A stretch of DNA of 64,000 nt from assembly GCF_003418935.1 (NCBI RefSeq), contig NZ_QVMT01000013.1:87301-151300 (forward strand). The letters are read 5' to 3'. This document shows, one piece after another, positions 35,341 to 45,716 of the stretch. A program made the position numbers and the translations under genes. Source of the stretch: Emticicia sp. C21 (lineage in GTDB: Bacteria > Bacteroidota > Bacteroidia > Cytophagales > Spirosomataceae). Each line of letters begins with the position of its first letter. Within the stretch, counting starts at the first letter, position 1. Under the pieces are notes generated by a model, which ran no database searches, was not told the DNA's origin, and was given only the letters and a program-made list of their open reading frames with translations.

Positions 35341-36882
35341 TTAGTATCCGTTGTTTTGTGTAAGTTTTCCACCGCTTAAGGCAATCTGCAAAGACGGAAT
35401 AGGCAGTAACTCATTCACTCCGGCTCTGAAATTTTTATTAGTAACCGATAAAACCTGAGCAGCTCTACCTGTTCGCACTAAATCAAAGAATCGATCATGC
35501 TCTAATGCTAATTCAACATGACGCTCTTGCCACACAGCTTCTCTCACTTGTGTTTGAGAGCCAACTGTCAAAGCTTTTAGCCCGGCACGCTGCCGTACTC
35601 TATTCAAATTGACTATTGCTTCAGCAGGCTTACCTAATTCGTTGGCAGCTTCAGCATTGATTAATAATACTTCAGCAAAACGGAGCAAGTGAAGATTTTT
35701 CTGCTTTTTGTCACGATTACCTAACCAGTTTTCTACGTTTTTGTTTTCTGAATGATAAGCTTTGTAGTTGTAACGAAGGTTCTGAACTGAATCGGCACTT
35801 GGAATACGGAAGCCGTCAAATAAGGTTGTTCCGGTATGTTTTCCGCTATTATCTATAAAGATAATGGTAGAATTCATACGCAAGTCTCCGGGTTCGTAGG
35901 CACTCACGAGGCTTGGTGATGGTGTACCAAAACCCCAGCCTAAGTCAGTCCAACCGCCTAGGCCTCCTACGCGTGGTCCTTGAGACATCGAATAATTGCT
36001 TATACCAAAATCAGAATTGTTGAATTGCCCGGTCTGCACCTCAAAAACATCTTCTCTGCTATTATCACCGGCCTGACGCCAGATAGTAGAATAATCAGGT
36101 AATAAATCATACTGACCTGAGTTCATTACTTCTTTTGATAAATCATAGGCTTTCTGCCATTGTTTGCGATACATATATACCTTAGCAAGCATAGCTTGGG
36201 CAGTTCCCTTAGAGATTCTACCTGGTCCGGTTTGAGTTTTCAATGGCAGATTATCTGCGCCAAATTGCAAGTCGTCAGTAATTAACTGATAGATTTCATC
36301 AACACTGGCTCTGGTCTGAAAAACAGGATCGTTGTTGGCATCGCTGGCATCCTTTGGCACACGTGTAATTTTAGGTACTGCACCAAACCATCTTACCAGA
36401 TTGAAATAATAATAACCACGAATGAATCTTACTTCTCCGCTTAAACGCTTTTTAGTGGCATCGTCCTGATTTGAAGCCTCAATGATAGCCAAAGCATTAT
36501 TTACTTTAGCAATACCATTATAGTGTCCACTCCAAAGAGCCTGCACAAAAGAGTTAGTTGATGTTACCGAAAAATCATCAAGTACCCCGGCTGTCTGCTG
36601 CTGGTCAATAGGTGTGCTACCTTTTTCGGCATCATCCGACAGAATATTGGTAGCAGATACAAAAGCAAAACCATGTATATCTCCTTCCGCTCCGAATGAT
36701 TCGCCTGTCAACAGGCTATTATAAACACCTATTACCAAGTTCTGAACCAGATTAGGGTCTGTATCAGCAGTCGGCTTGCCTTGTAGAGGAACCTCAAGGA
36801 AATCGCTGCTACACGACGATGCCCATAGAAGCAAAAAAGCAGAAGTACTGATTTTTAAAATATTTTTTTTCATTGATTTCAT
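35341..36882 (-). CDS. SusD/RagB-type lipoprotein (second glycan locus)
   Basis: The 513-residue protein has a lipobox ending LWASSC (Cys24 from this start) and standard SusD features: TPR-like helices (RFIRGYYYFNLVRWFGAVP, AMLAKVYMYRKQWQKAYDL) and the C-terminal LLRFAEVLLINAEAANELGKP and VELALEHDRFFDL blocks. The start may instead be the ATG at 36873. It pairs with the SusC protein encoded 20 bases upstream on the same strand to bind and deliver a glycan to the outer membrane transporter. By gene context the glycan is probably a beta-1,2-glucan. Confidence 0.95.
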   Translation of the reverse strand: MKSMKKNILKISTSAFLLLWASSCSSDFLEVPLQGKPTADTDPNLVQNLVIGVYNSLLTGESFGAEGDIHGFAFVSATNILSDDAEKGSTPIDQQQTAGVLDDFSVTSTNSFVQALWSGHYNGIAKVNNALAIIEASNQDDATKKRLSGEVRFIRGYYYFNLVRWFGAVPKITRVPKDASDANNDPVFQTRASVDEIYQLITDDLQFGADNLPLKTQTGPGRISKGTAQAMLAKVYMYRKQWQKAYDLSKEVMNSGQYDLLPDYSTIWRQAGDNSREDVFEVQTGQFNNSDFGISNYSMSQGPRVGGLGGWTDLGWGFGTPSPSLVSAYEPGDLRMNSTIIFIDNSGKHTGTTLFDGFRIPSADSVQNLRYNYKAYHSENKNVENWLGNRDKKQKNLHLLRFAEVLLINAEAANELGKPAEAIVNLNRVRQRAGLKALTVGSQTQVREAVWQERHVELALEHDRFFDLVRTGRAAQVLSVTNKNFRAGVNELLPIPSLQIALSGGKLTQNNGY

Positions 36883-36902
36883 AATTAAAAGTCTTGTGTT
36901 GA

Positions 36903-39900
36903 TTAAAACCCTACATTCAGTCCAACCGCTAATGTTTTAGCTGTTGGATACGCATTCAATTCAATCCCCGCTTTTGTTGGGTCACCAGGCAATTCAGGCG
37001 TAAATCCTGAGTATTTTTTAAATGTGAAATAGTTTTGTGCCGTTACATACACTCTGGCAGAAGCAATTTTTAGTTTGTTGAGAAGTGTTGATGAAATGTT
37101 ATAACCTAAGGCAATATTATTGATACGGATAAAATCACCTGACTCAACGAAATAGGTAGAGGCTGGCAGATTGCCTGAGTTAGCTGCAGGTTCGTCATTT
37201 ACTCCACTTCCTCTTGACCAACGTCCATAAGCCATAGATGCTTCCACGTTATCATATAATCCTTGTCTGAATGCGCGTTTACCATTATAAACCTTATTGC
37301 CGAAGTTACCGTAAGCATCTACGCTTAAATCAAAATCTTTATAGGTAAATCCTAAATTCAGACCGAAATAAGCTTTAGGTTGATATGAGCCAACAAATAC
37401 ACGGTCGTTGTCATCAATTTTTCCATCACCGTTTGTATCCTGATACTTGAAATCTCCGGCAGATGCATTTGGTTGAATTGCTTGTCCGTTTGTACCTTTA
37501 TAAGCAGCAACTTCATCATCGGTCTGGAAAACGCCTAATACCTGTAAAACATAGAAGCTACCCACAGGTTGTCCGTTATCAGTTTTGGTAGTATACTGTT
37601 GTCCAGCCCCAATACCACCATCAATAATCGGTTGACCTCCATTCAGACCAATTACTGTGTTTTTATTGAAAGTGATATTTCCACCAATACGATAACTCAT
37701 ATCATCATTAATCTTATCTCTCCAATTCAAGGCCGTTTCAAAACCTGTATTTCTGATGGAAGCAGCATTAGTTAATACAACCCCATCTTTATCTCCGGTT
37801 ACTGATGGCACTTTTACATTGATTAAGAGGTTATGCGATTTTTTGTCATAAAACCCTAATTCTCCTTGCAATTTGCCGTTCAACGCACTAAATTCTAAAC
37901 CTAAATCTGCTTCTTCGGTCGTTTCCCATTTCAGATTCGGGTCTTTGATTTGGGTAATGGCTGAACCAGGTGTAGCGACACCACCACCAAACGGATAAGC
38001 AAGGTTTGGCTCAACGGTTACGATATACCCATCAGAACTGATACGGTCATTACCTACACGACCCCAGCTTGCGCGAAGCTTAATAGTCTGGAATATCGAT
38101 TGTCCTTTCAAAAATTCTTCATTCGTCAAAACCCAACCTGCACCGAACGAAGGAAAATAACCCCAACGATTATTAACAGGAAATCTTGAACTACCATCTG
38201 CACGCATAGTTGCTGTGAAAAGGTACTTATCGTTAAAGTTATAATTTAAACGACTGATATAAGAATTTCTTGCCCATCTGTCCCCCTCTCCGCTATTAGT
38301 TGAAGTATTGGCATTACCAGTGTTGATATACCAAAGGTTTTTGGAAGCAGGTACGTCTCTTCGGAATGCAGAAAATTTACTCTGGCTATATTGCTCAGCA
38401 GTTGTCCCCACCATTACCCCTAAAGTATGCTTTCCGAATGTCTGGTTATAAGTAAGCGTATTATCCCATACCCAGCGGAAGATATTTTCATTGGTAACTG
38501 TCAGATTACTATTTGGATTACGTTGATTTCCACCAGCCAGAATAAAAGTGGTCTGGTCATTATTAAACTGATAATTATATTCACGGGCATTTCTGTAATT
38601 TGCATCTCCCCCAATGCTGCTGCGGAACGTCAACGATTTAATGGGATTAGATTCAAGATAAGCAGATGATTGCAAACGATTTATAACAGCATAGTCATCA
38701 TTATTATTAATATCTAACACTGCATTTCCTACATTCTGAAAGAGGGAAGTATTCCCATATTTACCATCTTTCATGGCTTCAATGGTAGGTGAAGCTCTAT
38801 ATGCATTGTTATAGGCAGCATTCAGATTCACGTTCTGATCACGGCTATTTGAGAAAGAGGTGGCAATACCCACTCTCAGTTTTTCATGAAGTGTAAAATC
38901 ATCATTCAGGCGTGCAGTGAAGCGTCTGAAATTATTCTTGATAATAATCCCTTCATCACCCAGATATCCAAGACTCAAATAATGTTTTGACTTATCAGTA
39001 CCACCTGAAATAGATAAATTATGATTCTGCATAAATGCTTCTCTCAGAATCTGCCCATACCAATCTGTTGAAACTGTTCCGGCAGGAAACGGTTGTCCAC
39101 CGCTAGCAGCACTCACATAGTTGGCATATTCTGCGGCATTAGCCATCTTCACCAGATTTGCTGCCGAACGCATACCTGCCTGTACATTATAATTAACTGC
39201 CATCTTTCCGGCCACACCTTTTTTGGTCGTAATAATTACTACACCATTTGCTCCACGAGAACCATAAATAGCGGTAGCAGAAGCATCTTTTAAGATATCA
39301 ACATTGGTAATATCTGCTGTATTGATATTGCTGATATCATCTGTTAATACACCATCAACCACAAAAAGAGTTGCTGTACCGGCTAAGGCTGTTCCTGTAC
39401 CACGAATACGAATATTTGGTGAACTACCCGGACGGCCACTACTTATAATCTGAACCCCAGCAACCTTACCTTGAATGGCCTGAGTTGGGGTCATAACAGG
39501 TTGTCTGGCTAATTCTTCTCCTTTCACACTTGATGTCGCCCCGGTTACATCTACCTTACGCTGTGCACCATATCCTATTACTACAACCTGCTCCAATTCA
39601 TTGGCTGATTCTTCAAGCCCGATAGTTAAGGTTGTCTGATTATTTACTGCTACTTCTTTATTAGTATAACCAATAAAAGAAACAACTAAAGTGGCATTAG
39701 GCAATGCATTGATACTGAAGTTTCCCTCGAAGTCTGCCACGGCTCCGGAATTAGTATCTTTAATTCTGACAGAAGCCCCGGGAATGCCTTCTTTTGTTTT
39801 CTGGTCAATAACTTTTCCTGAAATTTTAGTCTGGGCAAAAGTAATGGAACAGCTAAACAAAAAGAGGAAAATAACCAAGCCTCCTTTCATAGATTTGATG

Positions 39901-39917
39901 AGAGAATTTTTATTCAT
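36903..39917 (-). CDS. SusC/RagA-type TonB-dependent outer membrane transporter (second glycan locus)
   Basis: The 1004-residue protein, starting at the ATG at 39917, has signal peptide residues 1-29 ending ITFAQ, a carboxypeptidase-like domain (TKISGKVIDQKTKEG), the QVVVIGYGAQRKVDVTG TonB-box/plug region and a barrel ending GLNVGF. An in-frame ATG at 39965 would add 16 residues before the signal peptide and is less likely. It imports oligosaccharides together with the adjacent SusD. The divergent regulator at 40259 is placed to control it. Confidence 0.95.
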   Translation of the reverse strand: MNKNSLIKSMKGGLVIFLFLFSCSITFAQTKISGKVIDQKTKEGIPGASVRIKDTNSGAVADFEGNFSINALPNATLVVSFIGYTNKEVAVNNQTTLTIGLEESANELEQVVVIGYGAQRKVDVTGATSSVKGEELARQPVMTPTQAIQGKVAGVQIISSGRPGSSPNIRIRGTGTALAGTATLFVVDGVLTDDISNINTADITNVDILKDASATAIYGSRGANGVVIITTKKGVAGKMAVNYNVQAGMRSAANLVKMANAAEYANYVSAASGGQPFPAGTVSTDWYGQILREAFMQNHNLSISGGTDKSKHYLSLGYLGDEGIIIKNNFRRFTARLNDDFTLHEKLRVGIATSFSNSRDQNVNLNAAYNNAYRASPTIEAMKDGKYGNTSLFQNVGNAVLDINNNDDYAVINRLQSSAYLESNPIKSLTFRSSIGGDANYRNAREYNYQFNNDQTTFILAGGNQRNPNSNLTVTNENIFRWVWDNTLTYNQTFGKHTLGVMVGTTAEQYSQSKFSAFRRDVPASKNLWYINTGNANTSTNSGEGDRWARNSYISRLNYNFNDKYLFTATMRADGSSRFPVNNRWGYFPSFGAGWVLTNEEFLKGQSIFQTIKLRASWGRVGNDRISSDGYIVTVEPNLAYPFGGGVATPGSAITQIKDPNLKWETTEEADLGLEFSALNGKLQGELGFYDKKSHNLLINVKVPSVTGDKDGVVLTNAASIRNTGFETALNWRDKINDDMSYRIGGNITFNKNTVIGLNGGQPIIDGGIGAGQQYTTKTDNGQPVGSFYVLQVLGVFQTDDEVAAYKGTNGQAIQPNASAGDFKYQDTNGDGKIDDNDRVFVGSYQPKAYFGLNLGFTYKDFDLSVDAYGNFGNKVYNGKRAFRQGLYDNVEASMAYGRWSRGSGVNDEPAANSGNLPASTYFVESGDFIRINNIALGYNISSTLLNKLKIASARVYVTAQNYFTFKKYSGFTPELPGDPTKAGIELNAYPTAKTLAVGLNVGF

Positions 39918-40258
39918 ACGGTAATTAACGAATGTAAGAAATTGTTTTGTTGTGTTCTTTAACATGAAATAAGCGCTACAAAAAACCAGAGAAGCGATTG
40001 GGTTAGCACATCATTCTCTGTGTTTAACCAACGAACATCGGAAGAATACTAATTAACTATCTATAAAGTATTAATGTTTAAAAAATCTGATTTATTGAAA
40101 TAAACAAAGATTTTATTTGATTTATCTGACGCAAAGTACAGGTTTTTAATTTCATTATCCTAAAAAATTGCCACATCAATACTACATCATTTTACTTATT
40201 TTCTACGTTTTTTAGTTACTTTTACCACATCATGTATAAAAACTGACACATCATAAAG
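39918..40258. promoter_or_regulatory. divergent control region between SusC and the propeller/HTH regulator
   Basis: This 341-base stretch holds no credible gene. For the plus-strand regulator a -7-like TACTTTTA lies at 40217-40224, about 35 bases before the ATG. For the minus strand a GTACTTTG-like element at 40132-40139 would start a SusC transcript with a leader of about 200 bases. The long leader and AT-rich middle (40060-40130) are where an activator would be expected to bind. No strong hairpin was found. Confidence 0.4.
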
Positions 40259-43069
40259 ATGTTAGCTAAAAAATTGAATCTTTTCTTTCGGTCATTTATA
40301 CTACTGCTGCTTTGGGGTGAATCTTATTCACAAAGGCTTGCTGATTTATGTCAGCCTGACTTATTTAATTACTCGCATCAGACTTATAAGGCTCATCGGC
40401 AAAACTGGGGGATTACACAGAACCCTATTACCCAATTTATGTATTTTGCTAATTCGAAAGGACTACTGGAATTTGATGGAACGCAATGGACCACTTATGA
40501 ATTACCTGCCAAGCAAATTGTACGTTCAGTAGCGTGTGACAAAACAGGAAGAATTTATACAGGTGCTTTGGGAGAATTTGGTTATTGGGAGAAATCAGCC
40601 AACGGTAGTCTAACTTACCATTCACTAAAATCATTGATCAAAGAGAGTCAGTTTAGTCAGGAAGAAATCTGGCATATTGTTGAAACTTCAAACGGCATCA
40701 TTTTCCAATCGTTTGCCTATATGTACATTTTGCAGAATAATGCTGTAAAGAAACTACCGACTCCCGGTAACATCCTCTTTGCATTTGATGTGAATGGTAG
40801 ATACTTTCTGGAAGTACTTGATAAAGGGCTTTACGAAATTATTAATAATCAATTTATTTTTATACAGAATAGCGAATTTCTAAGAAATGAATTGGTACAT
40901 ACCATTCTCCCTGATAGAGAGGTTTCAAGTTTTCTGATTGGTACTAACAAAGGCTTATACAAATATGATGGTAGCTCTTTTAAACCTTTCAATCAGCAAT
41001 TGCAGCAGTTTGTTCAACAAAATCAATTAAATACAGGAGTAAGGCTTAATAATGGTGGCTATGTATTCGGGACAATACTAAACGGAGTTATCATAACTGA
41101 TGCCCAAGGAAATATCACTAACTACTTCAACCAAAAAAATGGTTTACAGAATAATACAGTCCTTTCATTAAAAAGCGATGAAAATGGTAATGTATGGTTA
41201 GGATTGGATAAAGGCATTGCTATGATAGCTCTAAGCTCTCCTTTTAAGTATTTTGAAGATATTGAGGGAGAATTGGGTACGGTTTTCGATGCCGCAATTT
41301 TTCAAAATAACTTATATCTGGCAACTAATCATGGAGTGTTTTATACTTCAGTAATTAAACCTAATAAACAATTCAGTCTTGTGCCAAATACCCAAAGCCA
41401 GACCTGGGATTTAGAGGTAATTGATAACCAATTGCTTTGTGGCCACAACAATGGCACATTCAGAATCGATAACCTGAAGGCAACTCCTATTTCTATCATT
41501 ACAGGAGGATTAGTGATAAAATCGTTAAAGAATTATCCTAATCATCTCATACAAGGCACTTATACCAAACTCTGTATTTATGAAAAGGATAAATCGGGCA
41601 AATGGGCTTTCTCTCATACCATAGACAATTTTTCCGCACCAGTTAAGCAACTCGAAGAAAATGAGAAGGGAGAGATTTTTATCAATACCTTAAACAATGG
41701 CATTTATAAAATGCAACTTTCTGGCGATTTAAGAAAGGCGGATAAATATGTAGCCATCAAGCAGGATTTTATTCCAAAAAACCTAACAAAAGTTAGGGAC
41801 AAAATTGTAGTTACAACAGATAAGGGGGTTTTAGAATATGACAATAAAAGCCAGTCTTTTCAGCCTGTAGAGTCATTGAAAGAATATACGAATATGCAAA
41901 ACATATTCCCTATCAGTGATAGCGAGCAGTGGTATCTGAAAACCAATGGTTCTTTTGGCAGCATTTCACCACAAAGTGTCTGGCTGGAATTGCCTCTTAA
42001 GAAAGATACATGGGTAAGTGATTATGAAAACTTAAAAGTCTTTGGCTCAACTTTTTTCTTTTGCAAAGAAAACGGCTTTACTATTCTTGAACGGAATAGT
42101 ATTCCAAATCTCTTAGGATTAAAAGGAAAGAAGCCAATCATCAGAAGCGTAAAAGTTGAAAACCAACCAGATTTAAATCAGTATTTTACAAAAAACGATT
42201 CCAGGCAAAATCTGGAATTTAAGTATAACCAGAATACACTACAATTTACCTTTAGTTCTTCCGATTATTCATCTTCGGTCAGATTCAGTTATTGGTTAGA
42301 AAATAATATGACACGTTGGTCTGAGTTTTCTGAGAATTATGAAAAAGAGTTTAATAATTTATCTCCCGGCTCTTATATACTGCATTTACGCACTAATACA
42401 AGTGATACAGAGACCGTACTTCACTTTGTAATTAAAGACCCATGGTACTGGAATCCCTGGAGTAAGGCATTGTATTTAATTCTATTCATCAGCATATACT
42501 ATTATCTCTATAAACTGCACTTGAAAAGATTGAAAGAACAAAATAAGAAGCTGGTCCAAGAGAAAGAAGAAGAATTGAAAAGGCAACAAGAGAAAAGTAA
42601 GCAGGAAATAGTAACCCTAAGAAATCAACAATTAGAACAGGACATTATCAGAAAATCAGAGGAGCTGGCAAATTCGACCATGCAATTGATTAAAAAGAAT
42701 GAATTATTACAACAACTTAAAACTGAAAGTCAGGAATTAGAAAGCCATACGAAAGCAGGATCTTTAAATCATATTATTAAGTTGATTGATAATAATATTT
42801 CATCAGGGCATGATTGGCAAGTATTTGAACAGAATTTCAATCGGGTGCATGAAGAGTTTTTTAAGAAGCTCTTGGAGCGTTATCCTGATTTATCACCCGG
42901 AGACTTAAGGTTGTCTGCCTATCTTCGCATGAATCTTTCGTCTAAAGAAATTGCTCAATTATTAAATATCACCTTTCGCAGTGTTGAATTGAAACGTTAC
43001 AGGCTCAGGAAAAAACTAAATCTTGAAACAGAAGAGAATCTGGTGGAATGGTTGATAGGAGAGTTTTAA
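40259..43069 (+). CDS. membrane-spanning propeller/YYY sensor with LuxR-like HTH (one-component regulator)
   Basis: The 936-residue protein has a signal peptide (about 1-25), two-component-regulator propeller repeats (about 40-600; e.g. NVWLGLDKGIAMI), a Y_Y_Y domain (about 650-728), one membrane helix (about 735-755), a long charged coiled coil (about 760-860) and a C-terminal LuxR-like helix-turn-helix (LSSKEIAQLLNITFRSVELKRYRLRKKL, written in parts: LSSKEIAQLLNIT at about 895). There is no histidine kinase or receiver domain, so a periplasmic glycan signal would pass directly through the membrane to DNA binding. It is divergent from the SusC/SusD/GH144-like operon, its likely target. Confidence 0.88.
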   Translation: MLAKKLNLFFRSFILLLLWGESYSQRLADLCQPDLFNYSHQTYKAHRQNWGITQNPITQFMYFANSKGLLEFDGTQWTTYELPAKQIVRSVACDKTGRIYTGALGEFGYWEKSANGSLTYHSLKSLIKESQFSQEEIWHIVETSNGIIFQSFAYMYILQNNAVKKLPTPGNILFAFDVNGRYFLEVLDKGLYEIINNQFIFIQNSEFLRNELVHTILPDREVSSFLIGTNKGLYKYDGSSFKPFNQQLQQFVQQNQLNTGVRLNNGGYVFGTILNGVIITDAQGNITNYFNQKNGLQNNTVLSLKSDENGNVWLGLDKGIAMIALSSPFKYFEDIEGELGTVFDAAIFQNNLYLATNHGVFYTSVIKPNKQFSLVPNTQSQTWDLEVIDNQLLCGHNNGTFRIDNLKATPISIITGGLVIKSLKNYPNHLIQGTYTKLCIYEKDKSGKWAFSHTIDNFSAPVKQLEENEKGEIFINTLNNGIYKMQLSGDLRKADKYVAIKQDFIPKNLTKVRDKIVVTTDKGVLEYDNKSQSFQPVESLKEYTNMQNIFPISDSEQWYLKTNGSFGSISPQSVWLELPLKKDTWVSDYENLKVFGSTFFFCKENGFTILERNSIPNLLGLKGKKPIIRSVKVENQPDLNQYFTKNDSRQNLEFKYNQNTLQFTFSSSDYSSSVRFSYWLENNMTRWSEFSENYEKEFNNLSPGSYILHLRTNTSDTETVLHFVIKDPWYWNPWSKALYLILFISIYYYLYKLHLKRLKEQNKKLVQEKEEELKRQQEKSKQEIVTLRNQQLEQDIIRKSEELANSTMQLIKKNELLQQLKTESQELESHTKAGSLNHIIKLIDNNISSGHDWQVFEQNFNRVHEEFFKKLLERYPDLSPGDLRLSAYLRMNLSSKEIAQLLNITFRSVELKRYRLRKKLNLETEENLVEWLIGEF

Positions 43070-43071
43070 AT

Positions 43072-43111
43072 AAAAAGTGCCTATCTGGAAATTCTGTCAG
43101 GCACTTTTTTA
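43072..43111. terminator. bidirectional terminator
   Basis: AAAAAGTGCCT (43072-43082) pairs with AGGCACTTTTTT (43099-43110) across a 16-base loop. It lies just after the regulator stop and faces the end of the amidohydrolase gene, serving both strands. Confidence 0.85.
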
Positions 43112-43124
43112 TTTGAAATATTTC

Positions 43125-44396
43125 TTACTGATTTTTATAAACCTTACCATCTTTCATGACGAAAGTCAATTTCTTTTCAATCAATGTAATATCTTGTTGT
43201 GGGTCTCCATCAATGGCAACAATATCAGCCCATTTCCCTATTGCAATAGAACCTGCTTTGTCCTTAATTCCTATTAAGTCCGCAGCATTGATAGTCGCTG
43301 CCTGGATAGCCTGTACAGGCGTAAGACCATATTTAACCATATAAAAGAATTGTTTGGCATTATCACCATGCGGATATACACCAGAATCGGTACCATAAGC
43401 TACTTTTACGCCTGCTTTGACGGCCTTCTGAAAATTCTCTCTCTGGGTTCTGCCTACCAGTTTCTCTTTATCAATTATTTTTTGAGGAACACCCATTTTA
43501 GAATATTCCGATAAGATATAATCGTCATTATAAATATCAGCTACCAGATAAGTTCCTTTTTCTTTCATTAAGCGTATGCCTTCATCATTCAAAAAACTTC
43601 CGTGTTCAATTGACGAGACTCCTGCTTTTACGGCCATATTAATTCCTTCTGCACCATGCGCATGGGCGGCCACTTTTTTGCCCCACAATTTGGCTTCCTC
43701 CACAATCGCATTCATTTCTTCTTGTGAGTATTGCGGCGCTCCTACTGATTCTTCTTCAGTTAATACACCCGCTGTTGCTCCGAATTTGATTAAGTCAGCA
43801 CCGTATTTAATATTTTTACGCACCATCTTCCTTACACCATCTACTCCATCGGCTACACCTGTCTCTTGTTGAAAATGTACATATGGAGAAAAACCTGTTA
43901 AATCTCCGTGGCTTCCGGTTGCACCGATGAAAAATCCGGCTACGTATAATCTTGGTCCCTCTACTTTACTAGAATTAATGGCATTGCGTAGAGATATATC
44001 AATGAACTCACTGGCACCGACATCACGGCAAGTAGTGAAACCTGCCTGTAAAGTACGTTTAGCATAAATGTGGGCAGTAACGGCTACATCAATCGGAGAT
44101 TTACGGAATAAATCTTCCATATAATTCTCAGGTTGGAAAGTAATATGGGTATGGCAATCGATTAAACCCGGTAATACCGTTTTCTTACTTAAATCTATTA
44201 GCTGTGCATTCAACGGAATTTTTACATTATTTCCTACCTCACTTATCAGATTATCTTTTATCAGAATCACCTGATTTTCTAAAAATATTCCTTTTTCACT
44301 ATCAAATAGTTTACCTGCTTTGATGGCAGTGACTTTCTCTTGTGCAAAAACATAAGAGTATACAACACTTAATAAGAAAAAAAGGATTTTCTTCAT
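43125..44396 (-). CDS. exported metal-dependent amidohydrolase (imidazolonepropionase-like)
   Basis: The 423-residue protein has a signal peptide (about 1-18, ending VFAQ). Metal-binding motifs of the amidohydrolase superfamily are present in order: DCHTHITF, KFGAT (possible bridging Lys), AHAHG, SIEHGSF and GTDSGVYPHG. Exported members of this group are often Xaa-Pro or Xaa-Arg dipeptidases or hydrolases of cyclic amides; substrate is unknown. It lies 27 bases downstream of hisD on the same strand, but the signal peptide argues against a direct role in histidine synthesis. Confidence 0.88.
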   Translation of the reverse strand: MKKILFFLLSVVYSYVFAQEKVTAIKAGKLFDSEKGIFLENQVILIKDNLISEVGNNVKIPLNAQLIDLSKKTVLPGLIDCHTHITFQPENYMEDLFRKSPIDVAVTAHIYAKRTLQAGFTTCRDVGASEFIDISLRNAINSSKVEGPRLYVAGFFIGATGSHGDLTGFSPYVHFQQETGVADGVDGVRKMVRKNIKYGADLIKFGATAGVLTEEESVGAPQYSQEEMNAIVEEAKLWGKKVAAHAHGAEGINMAVKAGVSSIEHGSFLNDEGIRLMKEKGTYLVADIYNDDYILSEYSKMGVPQKIIDKEKLVGRTQRENFQKAVKAGVKVAYGTDSGVYPHGDNAKQFFYMVKYGLTPVQAIQAATINAADLIGIKDKAGSIAIGKWADIVAIDGDPQQDITLIEKKLTFVMKDGKVYKNQ

Positions 44397-44423
44397 AAAA
44401 TAACAGATATAATTGGAGATGAA

Positions 44424-45716
44424 TTAATGATAAACCGAAGATTTCGTTTCTGATAAACTTTCAACTCTAAGCGTCACCGCACGTTTATGCGCCTCTAAAG
44501 ACTCAGCCTCAGCCATCAGTTCAACTGTCTTGCTGATATTTCTGATACCTTCTTTTGAAATTTCCTGAAAGGTTATCTTTTTCACGAAGCTATCTAGTGA
44601 AACACCACTATAGGCACGGGCATAACCGTTGGTAGGTAAGGTATGATTCGTACCCGAAGCATAATCTCCACAAGATTCAGGGGTATAGTTGCCTAAGAAT
44701 ACCGAGCCGGCGTTCACTATTTTTTCGGCCACTTCTGAATAATTATTCACTGATAAGATTAAGTGTTCAGGTGCATACTCATTCAATAAATCAATGCACT
44801 CTTTTTCACTTTCTAGTAAAATCATTTTTGAGTTTTCAATTGCCTGGGTCGCTAAGTCTTTTCTTGGCAAGCGATTTAATTGCCCTGAAACAGCCAGATT
44901 AACCGCAGAAACCAGTTTTTTACTGGTTGTGACTAATAGCACCTGACTATCAGCTCCATGCTCAGCCTGTGATAGTAAATCAGACGCTACAAAAGCCGGG
45001 ATAGCGGTGTCATCAGCCATTACCGCTACTTCTGACGGCCCCGCGGGCATATCAATAGCTACACCTTCTTTGCATAATAATTGTTTAGCGGCAGTCACAT
45101 ACTGGTTGCCAGGTCCGAATATCTTATATACTTGTGGAATCGTTTCTGTTCCATAAGCCATCGCAGCAATGGCCTGCGCGCCTCCTACTCTGAAAACCTG
45201 TGTAACACCTACCAGTTTGGCAGCATAATAAATAGCTGGGTGATTGCTAGGTGAACACAAAACTACCTCCTGACAGTCTGCAATTTGTGCAGGGACACCT
45301 AACATCAATACTGTCGAAAATAATGGAGCTGTTCCGCCTGGAATATAAAAACCTACTTTCTGAATGCCAACGCTTTTTCTCCAACATTTAATACCTGGCA
45401 TGGTTTCAATTACCTGTGGCTCCTGCTTTTGTGCCGCATGAAATGTATAAATATTATTGTAAGCCTGTTTAATAGCTGTTCTTAAATCTTCTGATAGTTG
45501 TTGCTCTGCTGCGTCAATTTCAGCTTGTGATACCTGAATGGTCTCTAATTCGACTTTGTCGAATTTTAAAGCAAACTCCTTCAAGGCTTTGTCTCCTTCG
45601 GCTTTTACTTTTGCTAAAATAGGCTGTACTTTCTGCTCAATATCTGCCATTTCCTGCACGGGTCGTGCCAATAATTGTTTCCACTCAGTGCGTGGAGGAA
45701 AAGAAACTATTTTCAT
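44424..45716 (-). CDS. hisD: histidinol dehydrogenase
   Basis: The 430-residue cytoplasmic enzyme performs the last two steps of histidine synthesis, oxidising L-histidinol to L-histidine with two NAD+. Family motifs are clear: GGAQAIAAMAYGTETIP, KIFGPGNQYVTAAK, DMPAGPSEVAVMAD, LLSQAEHGADSQ with zinc/catalytic residues, and CGDYASGTNHTLPT. Length is normal. The ATG directly follows the ancestral stop of the small frameshifted gene upstream, and hisG lies beyond that, so hisG, small gene and hisD form one operon. hisC and hisB are not in the window. Confidence 0.97.
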   Translation of the reverse strand: MKIVSFPPRTEWKQLLARPVQEMADIEQKVQPILAKVKAEGDKALKEFALKFDKVELETIQVSQAEIDAAEQQLSEDLRTAIKQAYNNIYTFHAAQKQEPQVIETMPGIKCWRKSVGIQKVGFYIPGGTAPLFSTVLMLGVPAQIADCQEVVLCSPSNHPAIYYAAKLVGVTQVFRVGGAQAIAAMAYGTETIPQVYKIFGPGNQYVTAAKQLLCKEGVAIDMPAGPSEVAVMADDTAIPAFVASDLLSQAEHGADSQVLLVTTSKKLVSAVNLAVSGQLNRLPRKDLATQAIENSKMILLESEKECIDLLNEYAPEHLILSVNNYSEVAEKIVNAGSVFLGNYTPESCGDYASGTNHTLPTNGYARAYSGVSLDSFVKKITFQEISKEGIRNISKTVELMAEAESLEAHKRAVTLRVESLSETKSSVYH

